From assembly GCF_001544575.2 (NCBI RefSeq), contig NZ_FCNY02000026.1, positions 1 to 64,000 of the forward strand: a stretch of DNA of 64,000 nt, written 5' to 3'. The notes beneath the pieces are model-generated. The model did not search any database and was not told where the DNA came from. It saw nothing but the letters and a program-made list of their open reading frames with translations. Below, piece after piece: positions 57,630 through 64,000 of the stretch (position 1 is its first letter; each line of letters begins with the position of its first letter). This DNA comes from Caballeronia cordobensis. Its GTDB lineage: Bacteria; Pseudomonadota; Gammaproteobacteria; Burkholderiales; Burkholderiaceae. A program made the translations under genes and the position numbers.

Positions 57630-58127
57630 ATGTTCTCGATCTCTCAAGCCACGCACGCCAGCAAGGCCGCGCAGTACGACGACCTGTTGCAGCAAGCCCG
57701 CGCGCTGATTGCCGACGAAGCCGACTTCATCGCCAATGCCGCGAATTTTTCGTCGCTCGTCTATCACACGCTGCCCGATCTCAACTGGGCGGGCTTTTAC
57801 CTGTTCGATGGAACCGAACTCGTCGTCGGGCCGTTTCAGGGCAAGCCCGCGTGCGTGCGCATCGCGATCGGGCGCGGCGTGTGCGGCACGGCGGCGCGCG
57901 AGCGGCGCACGCAGGTCGTGCCGGATGTCGAAGCGTTTCCCGGCCATATCGCGTGCGATTCGGCGTCGCGCTCGGAGATCGTCGTGCCGCTCGTCGCGAG
58001 CGACGGCACGCTGATCGGCGTATGGGACGTCGACAGCCCCGTGCCCAACCGCTTCGATGATGAAGACGCGCTCGGCATGGAAGCGCTGTGCACGGCGTTT
58101 GTCGCGCTGGCGTGGAGCAGGAAATGA
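57630..58127 (+). CDS. msrC: Free methionine-(R)-sulfoxide reductase (GAF domain)
   Basis: 165-residue single GAF-domain enzyme that reduces free methionine-R-sulfoxide. The three cysteines of the family are present: Cys75 (GKPACVRI), Cys85 (GRGVCGTA) and Cys109 (HIACDSAS). The substrate-pocket segment NWAGFYLFDG and the C-terminal DVDSPVPNRFDDEDALGMEAL also match fRMsr. The Met at 57630 gives a family-length protein; longer upstream reading is not supported. The stop overlaps the DUF302 gene by four bases. Confidence 0.9.
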   Translation: MFSISQATHASKAAQYDDLLQQARALIADEADFIANAANFSSLVYHTLPDLNWAGFYLFDGTELVVGPFQGKPACVRIAIGRGVCGTAARERRTQVVPDVEAFPGHIACDSASRSEIVVPLVASDGTLIGVWDVDSPVPNRFDDEDALGMEALCTAFVALAWSRK

Positions 58128-58522
58128 GCATCGATCCCGCGGACAACGGCGTCGTCACGATTGCGAGCGCGCAGGGCGCCATCGCGAGCGCCGACAAGCT
58201 CGAAGCGCTGATCCGCGCGCGCGGTCTGATGCTGTTCGCGCGCATCGACTTCAGCGGCGACGCGGCGCGCGCCGGTCTCGCCATGCCGCCGAGCCAGTTG
58301 CTCGTGTTCGGCAATCCGCAGGCGGGCACGCCGCTGATGCAGGCCGTGCCGACCGCCGCGCTCGACTTGCCGCTCAAGGTGCTGGCGTGGGAAGACGCTG
58401 GCGGCCGCGCGTGGCTCTCCTATAACGCGACGGAGTATCTGCGCGCGCGCCACGGCCTGGATGCCGATCTGATGAAGCCGGTAAGCGGCGTGGCCGCGCT
58501 CGTGGAAGCGGCGGCGCGCTGA
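58124..58522 (+). CDS. DUF302 protein
   Basis: 132-residue protein of the DUF302 family, recognisable from DKLEALIRARGLMLFARIDFSGDAARAGLAMPPSQLLVFGNPQAGTPLM and PLKVLAWEDAGGRAWLSYN. The biochemical role is not known. The ATG overlaps the methionine-sulfoxide-reductase stop, with an AGGAA site inside that gene, so the two are translationally coupled and probably act in a shared oxidative-stress setting (inference). Confidence 0.85.
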   Translation: MSIDPADNGVVTIASAQGAIASADKLEALIRARGLMLFARIDFSGDAARAGLAMPPSQLLVFGNPQAGTPLMQAVPTAALDLPLKVLAWEDAGGRAWLSYNATEYLRARHGLDADLMKPVSGVAALVEAAAR

Positions 58523-58616
58523 AACGGGAAGCCTTACCGGCGACCGGGCTGCCTTCGGCGCGCGAACCCGTGCGTCTACAATGAGACGTCTTCGACCGTC
58601 TCAACCATCAGTTTCC

Positions 58617-59600
58617 ATGACGAGCCTTGCCCGCCGCCGCCTGCTTGCCGCGTGCGCCCTGAGCGCGTGCGGGTTCGCGCGCATGCGCGAGGCGCGCGCG
58701 GCCTCGGACAAGGCGACGGTCGCGCTCGTGCTGAAGTCGCTGAACGATCCGTTCGTCGCATCGATGATCGATGGCGCGCGCAACTATCAGCGGCATTACG
58801 CGTCGCAGCTCGATCTCACGACGCACGGCACGAACACCGACAACGATATCGCCGGGCAGATTCACATCGTCGAAACCTTGATCGAGGCGAAGACCAACGC
58901 AATCGTGATCGCGCCCGCGGATTCCAAGGCGCTGCTGCCGGTGGCCGCGAAAGCGATCGCGGCGGGCGTCATCGTCATTGCGATCGACAATCCGTTCGAC
59001 GAAGCCGCGCAGGAAGCCGCGAACCTCACGATTCCGTTCGTCGGGCCGGACAGCCGGCGCGGGGCGAAGCTCGTCGGCGGCTATCTCGCGTCGAAGCTCG
59101 CCGCGGGCGATGAAGTCGGCATCATCGAAGGGCCGCCGAACGATCGCAATTCGCAGCAGCGCACGCTCGGTTTCAAGGACGCGATGAACGCGGCGGGCTT
59201 GCGCATCGCGCCGCCGGACGGCGGCGACTGGACCGTGATGGGCGGCAAGTCGGCGGCGCTGCAGATGCTCTATACGCATCCGACGCTGCGCGGCTTGCTC
59301 TGCGCGAACGACAACATCGCAATCGGCGCGATCGATGCGGTGCGCATCGCGGGCAAGAGCGGCCGCGTGCTGGTGACGGGTTACAACAATATCGACGCCG
59401 TGCAGCCGATGCTCGACGACGGACGCCTGCTCGCGACCGTCGAGCAGTTCGGCGCGCGGCAGGCGGTGTTCGGGCTGGATGTGGCGGTGAAGGCGCTCGT
59501 GGAAAAACGGCGGCAAAGGGATTTGTCGCCGTACATGGAGACGCCGGTTCAGCTCGTCACGAAAGGACAGGCGAAGGGATTCGGCTTCGGCGCGTCGTGA
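58617..59600 (+). CDS. Orphan sugar ABC substrate-binding protein
   Basis: 327-residue periplasmic binding protein of the ribose/rhizopine-like family (ALVLKSLNDPFVASMIDGARNYQ; AIVIAPADSKALLPVAAKAIAAG; LLCANDNIAIGAIDAVRIAGKSGRVLVTGYNNI). The N-terminus has a signal with twin arginines (LARRRLLAACALSAC). No ATPase or permease lies beside it; the nearest such genes (54.6-56.1 kb) are on the other strand with their own binding protein. It may be used with that transporter or for signalling. Converges on an FAH-family gene three bases away. Confidence 0.8.
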   Translation: MTSLARRRLLAACALSACGFARMREARAASDKATVALVLKSLNDPFVASMIDGARNYQRHYASQLDLTTHGTNTDNDIAGQIHIVETLIEAKTNAIVIAPADSKALLPVAAKAIAAGVIVIAIDNPFDEAAQEAANLTIPFVGPDSRRGAKLVGGYLASKLAAGDEVGIIEGPPNDRNSQQRTLGFKDAMNAAGLRIAPPDGGDWTVMGGKSAALQMLYTHPTLRGLLCANDNIAIGAIDAVRIAGKSGRVLVTGYNNIDAVQPMLDDGRLLATVEQFGARQAVFGLDVAVKALVEKRRQRDLSPYMETPVQLVTKGQAKGFGFGAS

Positions 59601-59603
59601 TCG

Positions 59604-60791
59604 TCACTGCGCGGACGCGCCGAGCAATCCCCGCGCCGCGAGACTCTGATACAGCGCACGCACGCCGAACGTCCACGGCTCGATCTCCGTCGACAGCCGC
59701 ACGGTATTGACGAGCGCGCCGAGCGAAGGCGTGGAAATCGTCACGACGTCGCCGAGATGATGCGTGAAGCCGCCGCCTTGCGTATCGCGATCCTTGATCG
59801 GCGAGAACATGGTGCCGAGAAAGAGCATGAAGCCGTCCGGATACTGATGATGCGCGCCGTGCGTCTGCGTCACGAGATCGGCCGGATCGCGGCTGATTTC
59901 GCTCATGTGGCTCACGCCTTCGAGCACGAAGTCGTCATCCGCGCCTTCGATCTTCAGCGAGACGCTCGTGGCGCGCACCGAATCCAGCGTGAAGCGCTCA
60001 TCGAAGAGACGCACGAACGGACCGATCGCGCACGACGCGTTGTTGTCCTTGGCCTTGCCGAGCAGCAGCGCGCTGCGGCCTTCGATATCGCGCAGATTCA
60101 CGTCGTTGCCGAGCGTAGCGCCCACGATCTCGCCGCGCGCATTCACCGCGAGCACGATCTCCGGCTCCGGGTTGTTCCATTGCGATGTCGGATACAGGCC
60201 GACGTCCGCGCCGAAACCCACCGACGACATCGGCTGCGACTTCGAGAACACTTCCGCATCCGGCCCGATGCCGACTTCCATGTATTGCGACCACGCGCCG
60301 CGCCGCTCCAGTTCGGCCTTCAGCTTCATCGCGGCTTCCGAGCCGGGCTTGATCTTCGAGAGATCCGCGCCGATCAGCTTGTTGATGGTCTCGCGCACTT
60401 CTTGCGCACGGCTTGCGTCGCCGCCCGCCTGCTCTTCGATCACGCGCTCGAGCAGGCTCACCGCGAACGTCACGCCGCACGCTTTCACCGCTTGCACGTC
60501 GCAGGGCGCGAGCAGGCGCAGGCCATCGGCGGAGGCGTCGAGCGTCGCCTGCAGCACGTCCTGAACGTTGCCGAGATGCTCGCCTTCGGCGTTGCGGGCG
60601 ATGTCGAGCGCATCGGGGCGATCGAAGAGATCGGCGGTCGTCGGCGCGGCCCGCGTGATGTCGAACACTTCGCCCTTGCGCACCGCGACGACCGACGGAC
60701 CGTTCACCGGCGCGGGACGCCACACGCGGCCGACGAGCACGGCATCGGCGAAATCTTCGGGCAGGCAGGAGGACACGTTGACGGTTTGCAT
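59604..60791 (-). CDS. Fumarylacetoacetate-hydrolase-family enzyme
   Basis: 395-residue FAH-fold enzyme. The metal-binding core reads NNPEPEIVLAVNARGEIVGATLGNDVNLRDIEGRSALLLGKAKD, with Glu, Glu and Asp ligands, and a large N-terminal extension (about 180 residues) as in 2-keto-3-deoxy-sugar-acid dehydratases (arabinonate pathway type). The likely role is conversion of a keto-deoxy sugar acid or ring-cleavage product. Divergent from an IclR regulator across about 100 bp containing an inverted repeat, so the regulator probably controls it. The flanking sugar-binding protein suits a sugar-acid pathway. Confidence 0.8.
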   Translation of the reverse strand: MQTVNVSSCLPEDFADAVLVGRVWRPAPVNGPSVVAVRKGEVFDITRAAPTTADLFDRPDALDIARNAEGEHLGNVQDVLQATLDASADGLRLLAPCDVQAVKACGVTFAVSLLERVIEEQAGGDASRAQEVRETINKLIGADLSKIKPGSEAAMKLKAELERRGAWSQYMEVGIGPDAEVFSKSQPMSSVGFGADVGLYPTSQWNNPEPEIVLAVNARGEIVGATLGNDVNLRDIEGRSALLLGKAKDNNASCAIGPFVRLFDERFTLDSVRATSVSLKIEGADDDFVLEGVSHMSEISRDPADLVTQTHGAHHQYPDGFMLFLGTMFSPIKDRDTQGGGFTHHLGDVVTISTPSLGALVNTVRLSTEIEPWTFGVRALYQSLAARGLLGASAQ

Positions 60792-60854
60792 GAGCTGGAA
60801 TGGGCTGGCGAAAAAGGAAAGCCGATGCTAGCCCGCGCGTCCGGCAGTGTCCAT

Positions 60855-60878
60855 CAGGTTGATTAAATATCCAACCTG
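60855..60878. promoter_or_regulatory. Candidate IclR operator between FAH gene and iclR
   Basis: Inverted repeat CAGGTTG-N10-CAACCTG (60855-60878), overlapped by a second palindrome CCAACCTGTTGG (60871-60882). Lies in the divergent gap, 17 bases before the IclR start. Confidence 0.6.
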
Positions 60879-60894
60879 TTGGAATATGACGGCC

Positions 60895-61641
60895 ATGGAA
60901 AAAACCTACGATGTGCCCGCGCTGCGCCGCGCGAACGACATTCTCGAAGCGCTCGCCAGCGCCGCGAAACCGGTGCGCGCGGCGGCGCTCGCCGAGCAGA
61001 CAGGCCTTTCGCGCAGCACGCTGTATCTGATGCTCGAAACGCTCGCGCGCATGCAGTGGATCGAAAAGCGCGACGACGGCTACATGGTCGGCGTCGGCCT
61101 GTTCGAGCTCGGCAACGCGTATGTGCGCCACGACAAGCTGCAGGCGGCGTTTCGCGAAGGCGCGGGCGCCTTCATCAACAAGCACAACGAGGTCGTGCAG
61201 CTTGCCGTGCTCGACGGCGTGGAGGTGGTGTATGTCGCGCGCGAGGACGCGCATCGGCCGGTGCGGCTCGTCTCCGATCTCGGTTCGCGCCTGCCCGCGC
61301 ATTGCTGCGCGCTCGGCAAGGCGCTCTTCGCCGGCATGACCGACGAGGATGTCATCGAGCGTCTTCCCGAGCGGCTCGAAGCGGTGACGCCGCGCACCAT
61401 CACGCGGCGCGCGGCGCTGCTACGCGAACTCGCCGCGATCCGCGCGAGCGGTCTCGCGGTCGAGCGCGAGGAAGTGGCCGAAGGGCTCGCGTGCTTCGCC
61501 GCCTATGTCGGCAGGACGCCGGCGGGCAAGCGCGTCGCGGTATCGACGAGCGTGCCGATCGGCCGGTTGGATGCGAAACGCGAGAAACAGATTTCGATGG
61601 GCATCGTGCAGCTTGCGGCTCACTTGCGCGGCGCGCTCTGA
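60895..61641 (+). CDS. IclR-family transcriptional regulator
   Basis: 248-residue IclR-type regulator: N-terminal winged helix (ALRRANDILEALASAAKPVRAAALAEQTGLSRSTLYLMLETLAR) and a C-terminal effector domain with the family segment LPAHCCALGKALFAG. Upstream Met codons exist; the chosen ATG has a GGA-containing stretch about ten bases before it and gives a family-length protein. It is divergent from the FAH gene. Its 3' end overlaps the convergent universal stress gene by 22 bp. Confidence 0.88.
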   Translation: MEKTYDVPALRRANDILEALASAAKPVRAAALAEQTGLSRSTLYLMLETLARMQWIEKRDDGYMVGVGLFELGNAYVRHDKLQAAFREGAGAFINKHNEVVQLAVLDGVEVVYVAREDAHRPVRLVSDLGSRLPAHCCALGKALFAGMTDEDVIERLPERLEAVTPRTITRRAALLRELAAIRASGLAVEREEVAEGLACFAAYVGRTPAGKRVAVSTSVPIGRLDAKREKQISMGIVQLAAHLRGAL

Positions 61642-62174
61642 CGATGCGCCGGGCGCGCATTCACCCGACCTTGCGATCCGGCGATGCGCGCTTCGATCGA
61701 TTCCATTTCGTTTTCCGCATGCGACGCCACGGGCGCGTGTGCCGCGATCAGCACGTCGCAACGCGCGTGCAGGCACACCACGTCGCGCAGACGCGCCTCG
61801 CCATGCCGCCAGCCGGTGTCCGATTCGCCGCCGAGCACGATGAGATCCGCGCCCGCCTGCTTCGCCTCCTGCGCGATCAGCTCGCCCACACTCATGCCGT
61901 TGAGCGGCTGCGTCACGCTGCGCGCAAGGCCGTCGATGCCCGCGCTTTCGATCAGCCGTGCGGCATAGCGCGTGACGGCGCGCGCATGATCGTCGATGAC
62001 ATCGAGCGTATCGTCCGGATCGCTTTCCGCCGTCGGCACCGCCCACCACGGCGCCTGATCGACGATATGCAGCGCCGTGAGCCGCGCATTGCAGTCGCGC
62101 GCGCGGGTGATGGCGGTAGTCAGGGCGCTTTCGCTGAGGCTCGTACCCACGGCCACGAGAATGTGCTTGTACAT
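61620..62174 (-). CDS. Universal stress protein (UspA family)
   Basis: 184-residue Usp-fold protein: MYKHILVAVGTSLSESALTTAITRARD, then AGADLIVLGGESDTGWRHG and CDVLIAAHAP. The G-x2-G-x9-G(S/T) ATP-binding motif is not clearly intact in the 120-140 region, so ATP binding is doubtful. The C-terminal 30 residues are an extra basic/polar tail not typical of Usp. It converges on the IclR gene with a 22-bp overlap. Confidence 0.85.
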   Translation of the reverse strand: MYKHILVAVGTSLSESALTTAITRARDCNARLTALHIVDQAPWWAVPTAESDPDDTLDVIDDHARAVTRYAARLIESAGIDGLARSVTQPLNGMSVGELIAQEAKQAGADLIVLGGESDTGWRHGEARLRDVVCLHARCDVLIAAHAPVASHAENEMESIEARIAGSQGRVNARPAHRQSAPRK

Positions 62175-62271
62175 GGTGCGTCTCCGGTCTGAATCGATGA
62201 GACGGATGATCGCCGCGCAGACTTAGCCGCGAATGAGCGCGCGTCTGCACCGGCCCGCACACACGTTCGTG

Positions 62272-62511
62272 CTAACGGCGGCGTTTCTTCCATTCGTAGT
62301 CGCCGGGCGGATCGGCGACGCCGGGCTGGCCGACCGAATGCGGGTTTTCACTGCACAGCGTCACGAAGCCGATGTCTTCGCCGCCGGCCTGGCGGCGTCG
62401 AAGCGCTTCCGCAAAGCGCAGCGCGTCCGCGAGCGCGTTCGCATCGAAGCGTTTGAAGTGCGCCGCGCCTTCGATATCAGGGTTGGCGCCGAGCCAATAC
62501 ACGACGAACAT
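62272..62511 (-). CDS. Small hypothetical protein, 79 aa
   Basis: Unrecognised protein with an aromatic N-terminus (FVVYWLGANPDIEG), a helical middle (NALADALRFAEALRRRQAGG) and a very basic end (YEWKKRRR), typical of small nucleic-acid- or protein-binding factors of Burkholderia. A GAGAGG site precedes the ATG. It has one visible Cys in FVTLCSENPH. No function is proposed. Confidence 0.62.
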   Translation of the reverse strand: MFVVYWLGANPDIEGAAHFKRFDANALADALRFAEALRRRQAGGEDIGFVTLCSENPHSVGQPGVADPPGDYEWKKRRR

Positions 62512-62729
62512 CGATTAGCCTCTCGATTGGAGATGGAGCATCGTCGCCGTCGCTCGCGCCACGGCGATGCAAAACCTGCACGGCGCTCGTGCATCGACGC
62601 GCCGCGACAGCCATCGGGTATTCCCGAAGTGTAGCGTCGGCGGGCCGCATGCCGCCTGAGGACGCGCGTTTCGGAGCCCGCAGAGGAATGATCGTTGCTG
62701 CACTCTCCGTCCATTCCGAGGCCCATACG

Positions 62730-63197
62730 ATGCAACGCTACGACCCTGTTCCTTCGCAAGCGCTATGGCAGATTCCGTCGCCGGCGACACGCCACCACGA
62801 GCCGCGCGTGCTCATCGCCGATGACGATATCGATGCCACGCGCGCCATCTGTCTCGCGCTCGAAGACGCCGATTTCACCGTGCGCGCCGTGCATACCGGG
62901 CTCGACGCGGTGTCCCTGGCGCGCAAATGGCGTCCGGGCGTCGTGCTGCTCGACTTGATGATGCCGCTCGGCGACGGCTGGGAGGCCGCCGAAGCGATAC
63001 GCGCGATCGATCTTTCCATGTTGCTGATCGCGCATACGAGCCGCACGGACCCGGAGGACCTGACGCGCGCGCAGCGCACCGGCTTCAACGGTTACTTCGT
63101 CAAGCCGACGGAACTCGACGGCATGATCGCGGTGTTTCGCGATTATTTCTCGACGCACAAAGGCGAAGGCGATCAGGCCTCGGCGAGTTCGGGCTGA
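62730..63197 (+). CDS. Receiver-only response regulator
   Basis: 155-residue single CheY-like receiver domain: acidic pocket DDD at residues 31-33, phospho-acceptor Asp75 (VVLLDLMMPLG), the conserved Thr in IAHTSRT and Lys in YFVKPTE. There is no output domain, so it would act through protein contacts. A short N-terminal tail of 24 residues precedes the domain. No histidine kinase lies nearby. Its end overlaps the convergent gene at 63173 by 25 bp. Confidence 0.85.
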   Translation: MQRYDPVPSQALWQIPSPATRHHEPRVLIADDDIDATRAICLALEDADFTVRAVHTGLDAVSLARKWRPGVVLLDLMMPLGDGWEAAEAIRAIDLSMLLIAHTSRTDPEDLTRAQRTGFNGYFVKPTELDGMIAVFRDYFSTHKGEGDQASASSG

Positions 63198-63568
63198 CGG
63201 GCGTCGAAGTGCATGTCGGGATGGACGTGCTCCTTGAGCATGTCCTCCCAGTACTGGCAATAGCCGGCCCAGAACGGCATCTGGGAATACGCGGACGCGG
63301 CGGTGGGCAACGGGTCGGGCAGCATGCGGGAGAGCCGCCGGATTTCCTTGTGCTTCCATTGCAGCAGCGCCCGGCGATGTCCGCGCCGCGGCGGGCACAT
63401 TTCGTTCATTCTCGCGACGGCGATCGAGAAGCCCTCGGCGGGGCGCGACGCCATCTTGGTGAGCACCGCGGTCTGCGGGCGCGGCCCGCGTTCGTGACAG
63501 ATGATCGCGCCGATCTGGCCGAGGATATACATCGCCTTGGCCATCGGCCGCTCGGAAGGGTGTTGCAT
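63173..63568 (-). CDS. Hypothetical protein, 131 aa
   Basis: Unrecognised 131-residue soluble protein rich in aromatic and basic residues (ALLQWKHKEIRRLSRMLPDP; FWAGYCQYWEDMLKEHVHPDMHFD). A GAGAGG site precedes the ATG and codon use fits the neighbourhood. It overlaps the response regulator gene tail-to-tail by 25 bp. No family or catalytic motif is evident. Confidence 0.58.
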   Translation of the reverse strand: MQHPSERPMAKAMYILGQIGAIICHERGPRPQTAVLTKMASRPAEGFSIAVARMNEMCPPRRGHRRALLQWKHKEIRRLSRMLPDPLPTAASAYSQMPFWAGYCQYWEDMLKEHVHPDMHFDARQPELAEA

Positions 63569-63801
63569 GGTGCCTCTCGGATTATCGTTATGGGTCTTCG
63601 TGCACGAACGCTCGATGCGGCCTCAATCTCGTTATTGATACGTTGTAGCGTCCGGCATTAATAAGATACCGCATTACGACTATTCCGAAATATGCATGCA
63701 CAAAAAGATACAGTGATGAGGTTTGTTTTGGACTGCGTAAAAGCGAAGCGCCCCTGCATTCGCATGCAGAGGCGCTTCGCTTCGATGATTCTCGTGCCGG
63801 A
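63569..63801. other. Gene-free stretch with a terminator
   Basis: AT-richer than the surroundings; I see no credible gene in it, only the terminator at 63741-63782 and possible promoter sequence for the 131-aa gene. Confidence 0.5.
63741..63782 (-). terminator. Rho-independent terminator
   Basis: Long stem AAGCGAAGCGCC-N-CTGCAT / ATGCAG-N-GGCGCTTCGCTT with a 4-base loop, followed by TTTT on the minus strand. Sits 20 bp after the stop of the 63-aa gene at 63802. Confidence 0.88.
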
Positions 63802-63993
63802 TCAGTGCTGCGTGTATTCGATCGGCTGTTGAATTTCGCTGACTTCAGGCAGATGCTTTTGCCGATAGTGCTCCGCCGACGCATTCGCGCCGCGCTCGTA
63901 ATACGACTGCGCCGTGTGCTGTTCGAGCGCGTCGATGACCGGCAACTGCTCTTCGGCAATCGAATGCATGAGGCTCAGGATGTCGCGCTTCAT
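63802..63993 (-). CDS. Small hypothetical protein, 63 aa
   Basis: Unrecognised 63-residue soluble protein, acidic at the start and helical (LSLMHSIAEEQLPVIDALEQHTAQSYYERGANASAEHYRQ), with no signal peptide. Good codon use, and a strong terminator 20 bp downstream makes it a real transcribed gene. The window edge cuts off its promoter region. Tyr- and His-rich content might suit a stress-induced role, but this is not shown. Confidence 0.65.
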   Translation of the reverse strand: MKRDILSLMHSIAEEQLPVIDALEQHTAQSYYERGANASAEHYRQKHLPEVSEIQQPIEYTQH

Positions 63994-64000
63994 CGCATCG

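Noticed and set aside
63588..63959. 123-codon minus-strand frame overlapping the 63-aa gene
   Set aside because: It runs through the terminator and AT-rich spacer; the 63-aa frame has better codon use and a terminator behind it.
1..64000. tRNA, rRNA, CRISPR, prophage or insertion sequence
   Set aside because: No tandem spacer-repeat array, transposase, integrase or phage gene, and no cloverleaf with a CCA-like 3' end was noticed by eye.

Overview
The window looks like a chromosomal segment from a high-GC beta-proteobacterium of the Burkholderiaceae (Paraburkholderia/Caballeronia type). The evidence is codon use, a phaA-phaB polyhydroxyalkanoate gene pair, a full set of small Burkholderia-style hypothetical proteins, and many catabolic operons, each with its own regulator. 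I see no rRNA, tRNA, CRISPR array, prophage or transposase gene. Assignments are my own reading of protein motifs and gene order; no database search was run.

Layout. 0-1.8 kb: end of phaA, phaB and two small genes. 1.8-6.9 kb (minus): the lower nicotinate pathway, nicC-nicE-nicD-nicX-nicF, interrupted by a 575-bp imperfect palindrome. 7-9.1 kb: a Tat-type secreted intradiol dioxygenase and small proteins. 9.2-12.2 kb (minus): a SiaABCD-type partner-switch/c-di-GMP module whose SiaA has a soluble CBS-like front end. 12.5-16.4 kb: an exported sulfatase facing a DUF485-ActP symporter pair, with similar palindromes in front of both. 16.8-22.6 kb: assorted enzymes, a glycosyltransferase and two GNAT proteins. 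22.7-28.9 kb: two convergent NitT/TauT-type ABC importers, followed by a TetR regulator. 29.9-33.7 kb: an aromatic-acid MFS transporter and a dihydrolipoyl dehydrogenase fused to a lipoyl domain.

33.8-36.8 kb is a molybdenum-flavoured cluster: a molybdopterin-binding protein, a NifQ-like protein, a ModE-like DNA-binding protein without the molybdate-binding part, and a DUF2325 protein. Two boxes of identical architecture (GTTATAT-N7-TATATTACG) precede the two transcription units. No nitrogenase gene is in view.

36.8-49.5 kb is a LysR-controlled catabolic regulon. A divergent operon encodes HyuA, HyuB, a class III CoA-transferase, a 3-methylglutaconyl-CoA-hydratase-like enzyme, an MFS permease and an HMG-CoA-lyase-like enzyme. 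The promoter/operator of this operon recurs about 9 kb downstream, in front of a second MFS permease and a D-2-hydroxyacid dehydrogenase. I infer that HyuAB opens a cyclic amide (or carboxylates a ketone), the acid is loaded onto CoA, hydrated, and cleaved to acetyl-CoA plus a keto acid. I know of no described pathway with exactly this set.

49.5-57.4 kb: cspA, a PHB-depolymerase-like esterase with a ribbon-helix-helix regulator and its palindrome, a lipoprotein, and a ribose-type ABC operon led by a ROK regulator. 57.6-64 kb: free methionine-R-sulfoxide reductase, DUF302, an orphan sugar-binding protein, an FAH-family enzyme divergent from an IclR regulator, a universal stress protein, a receiver-only response regulator and small unknown proteins.
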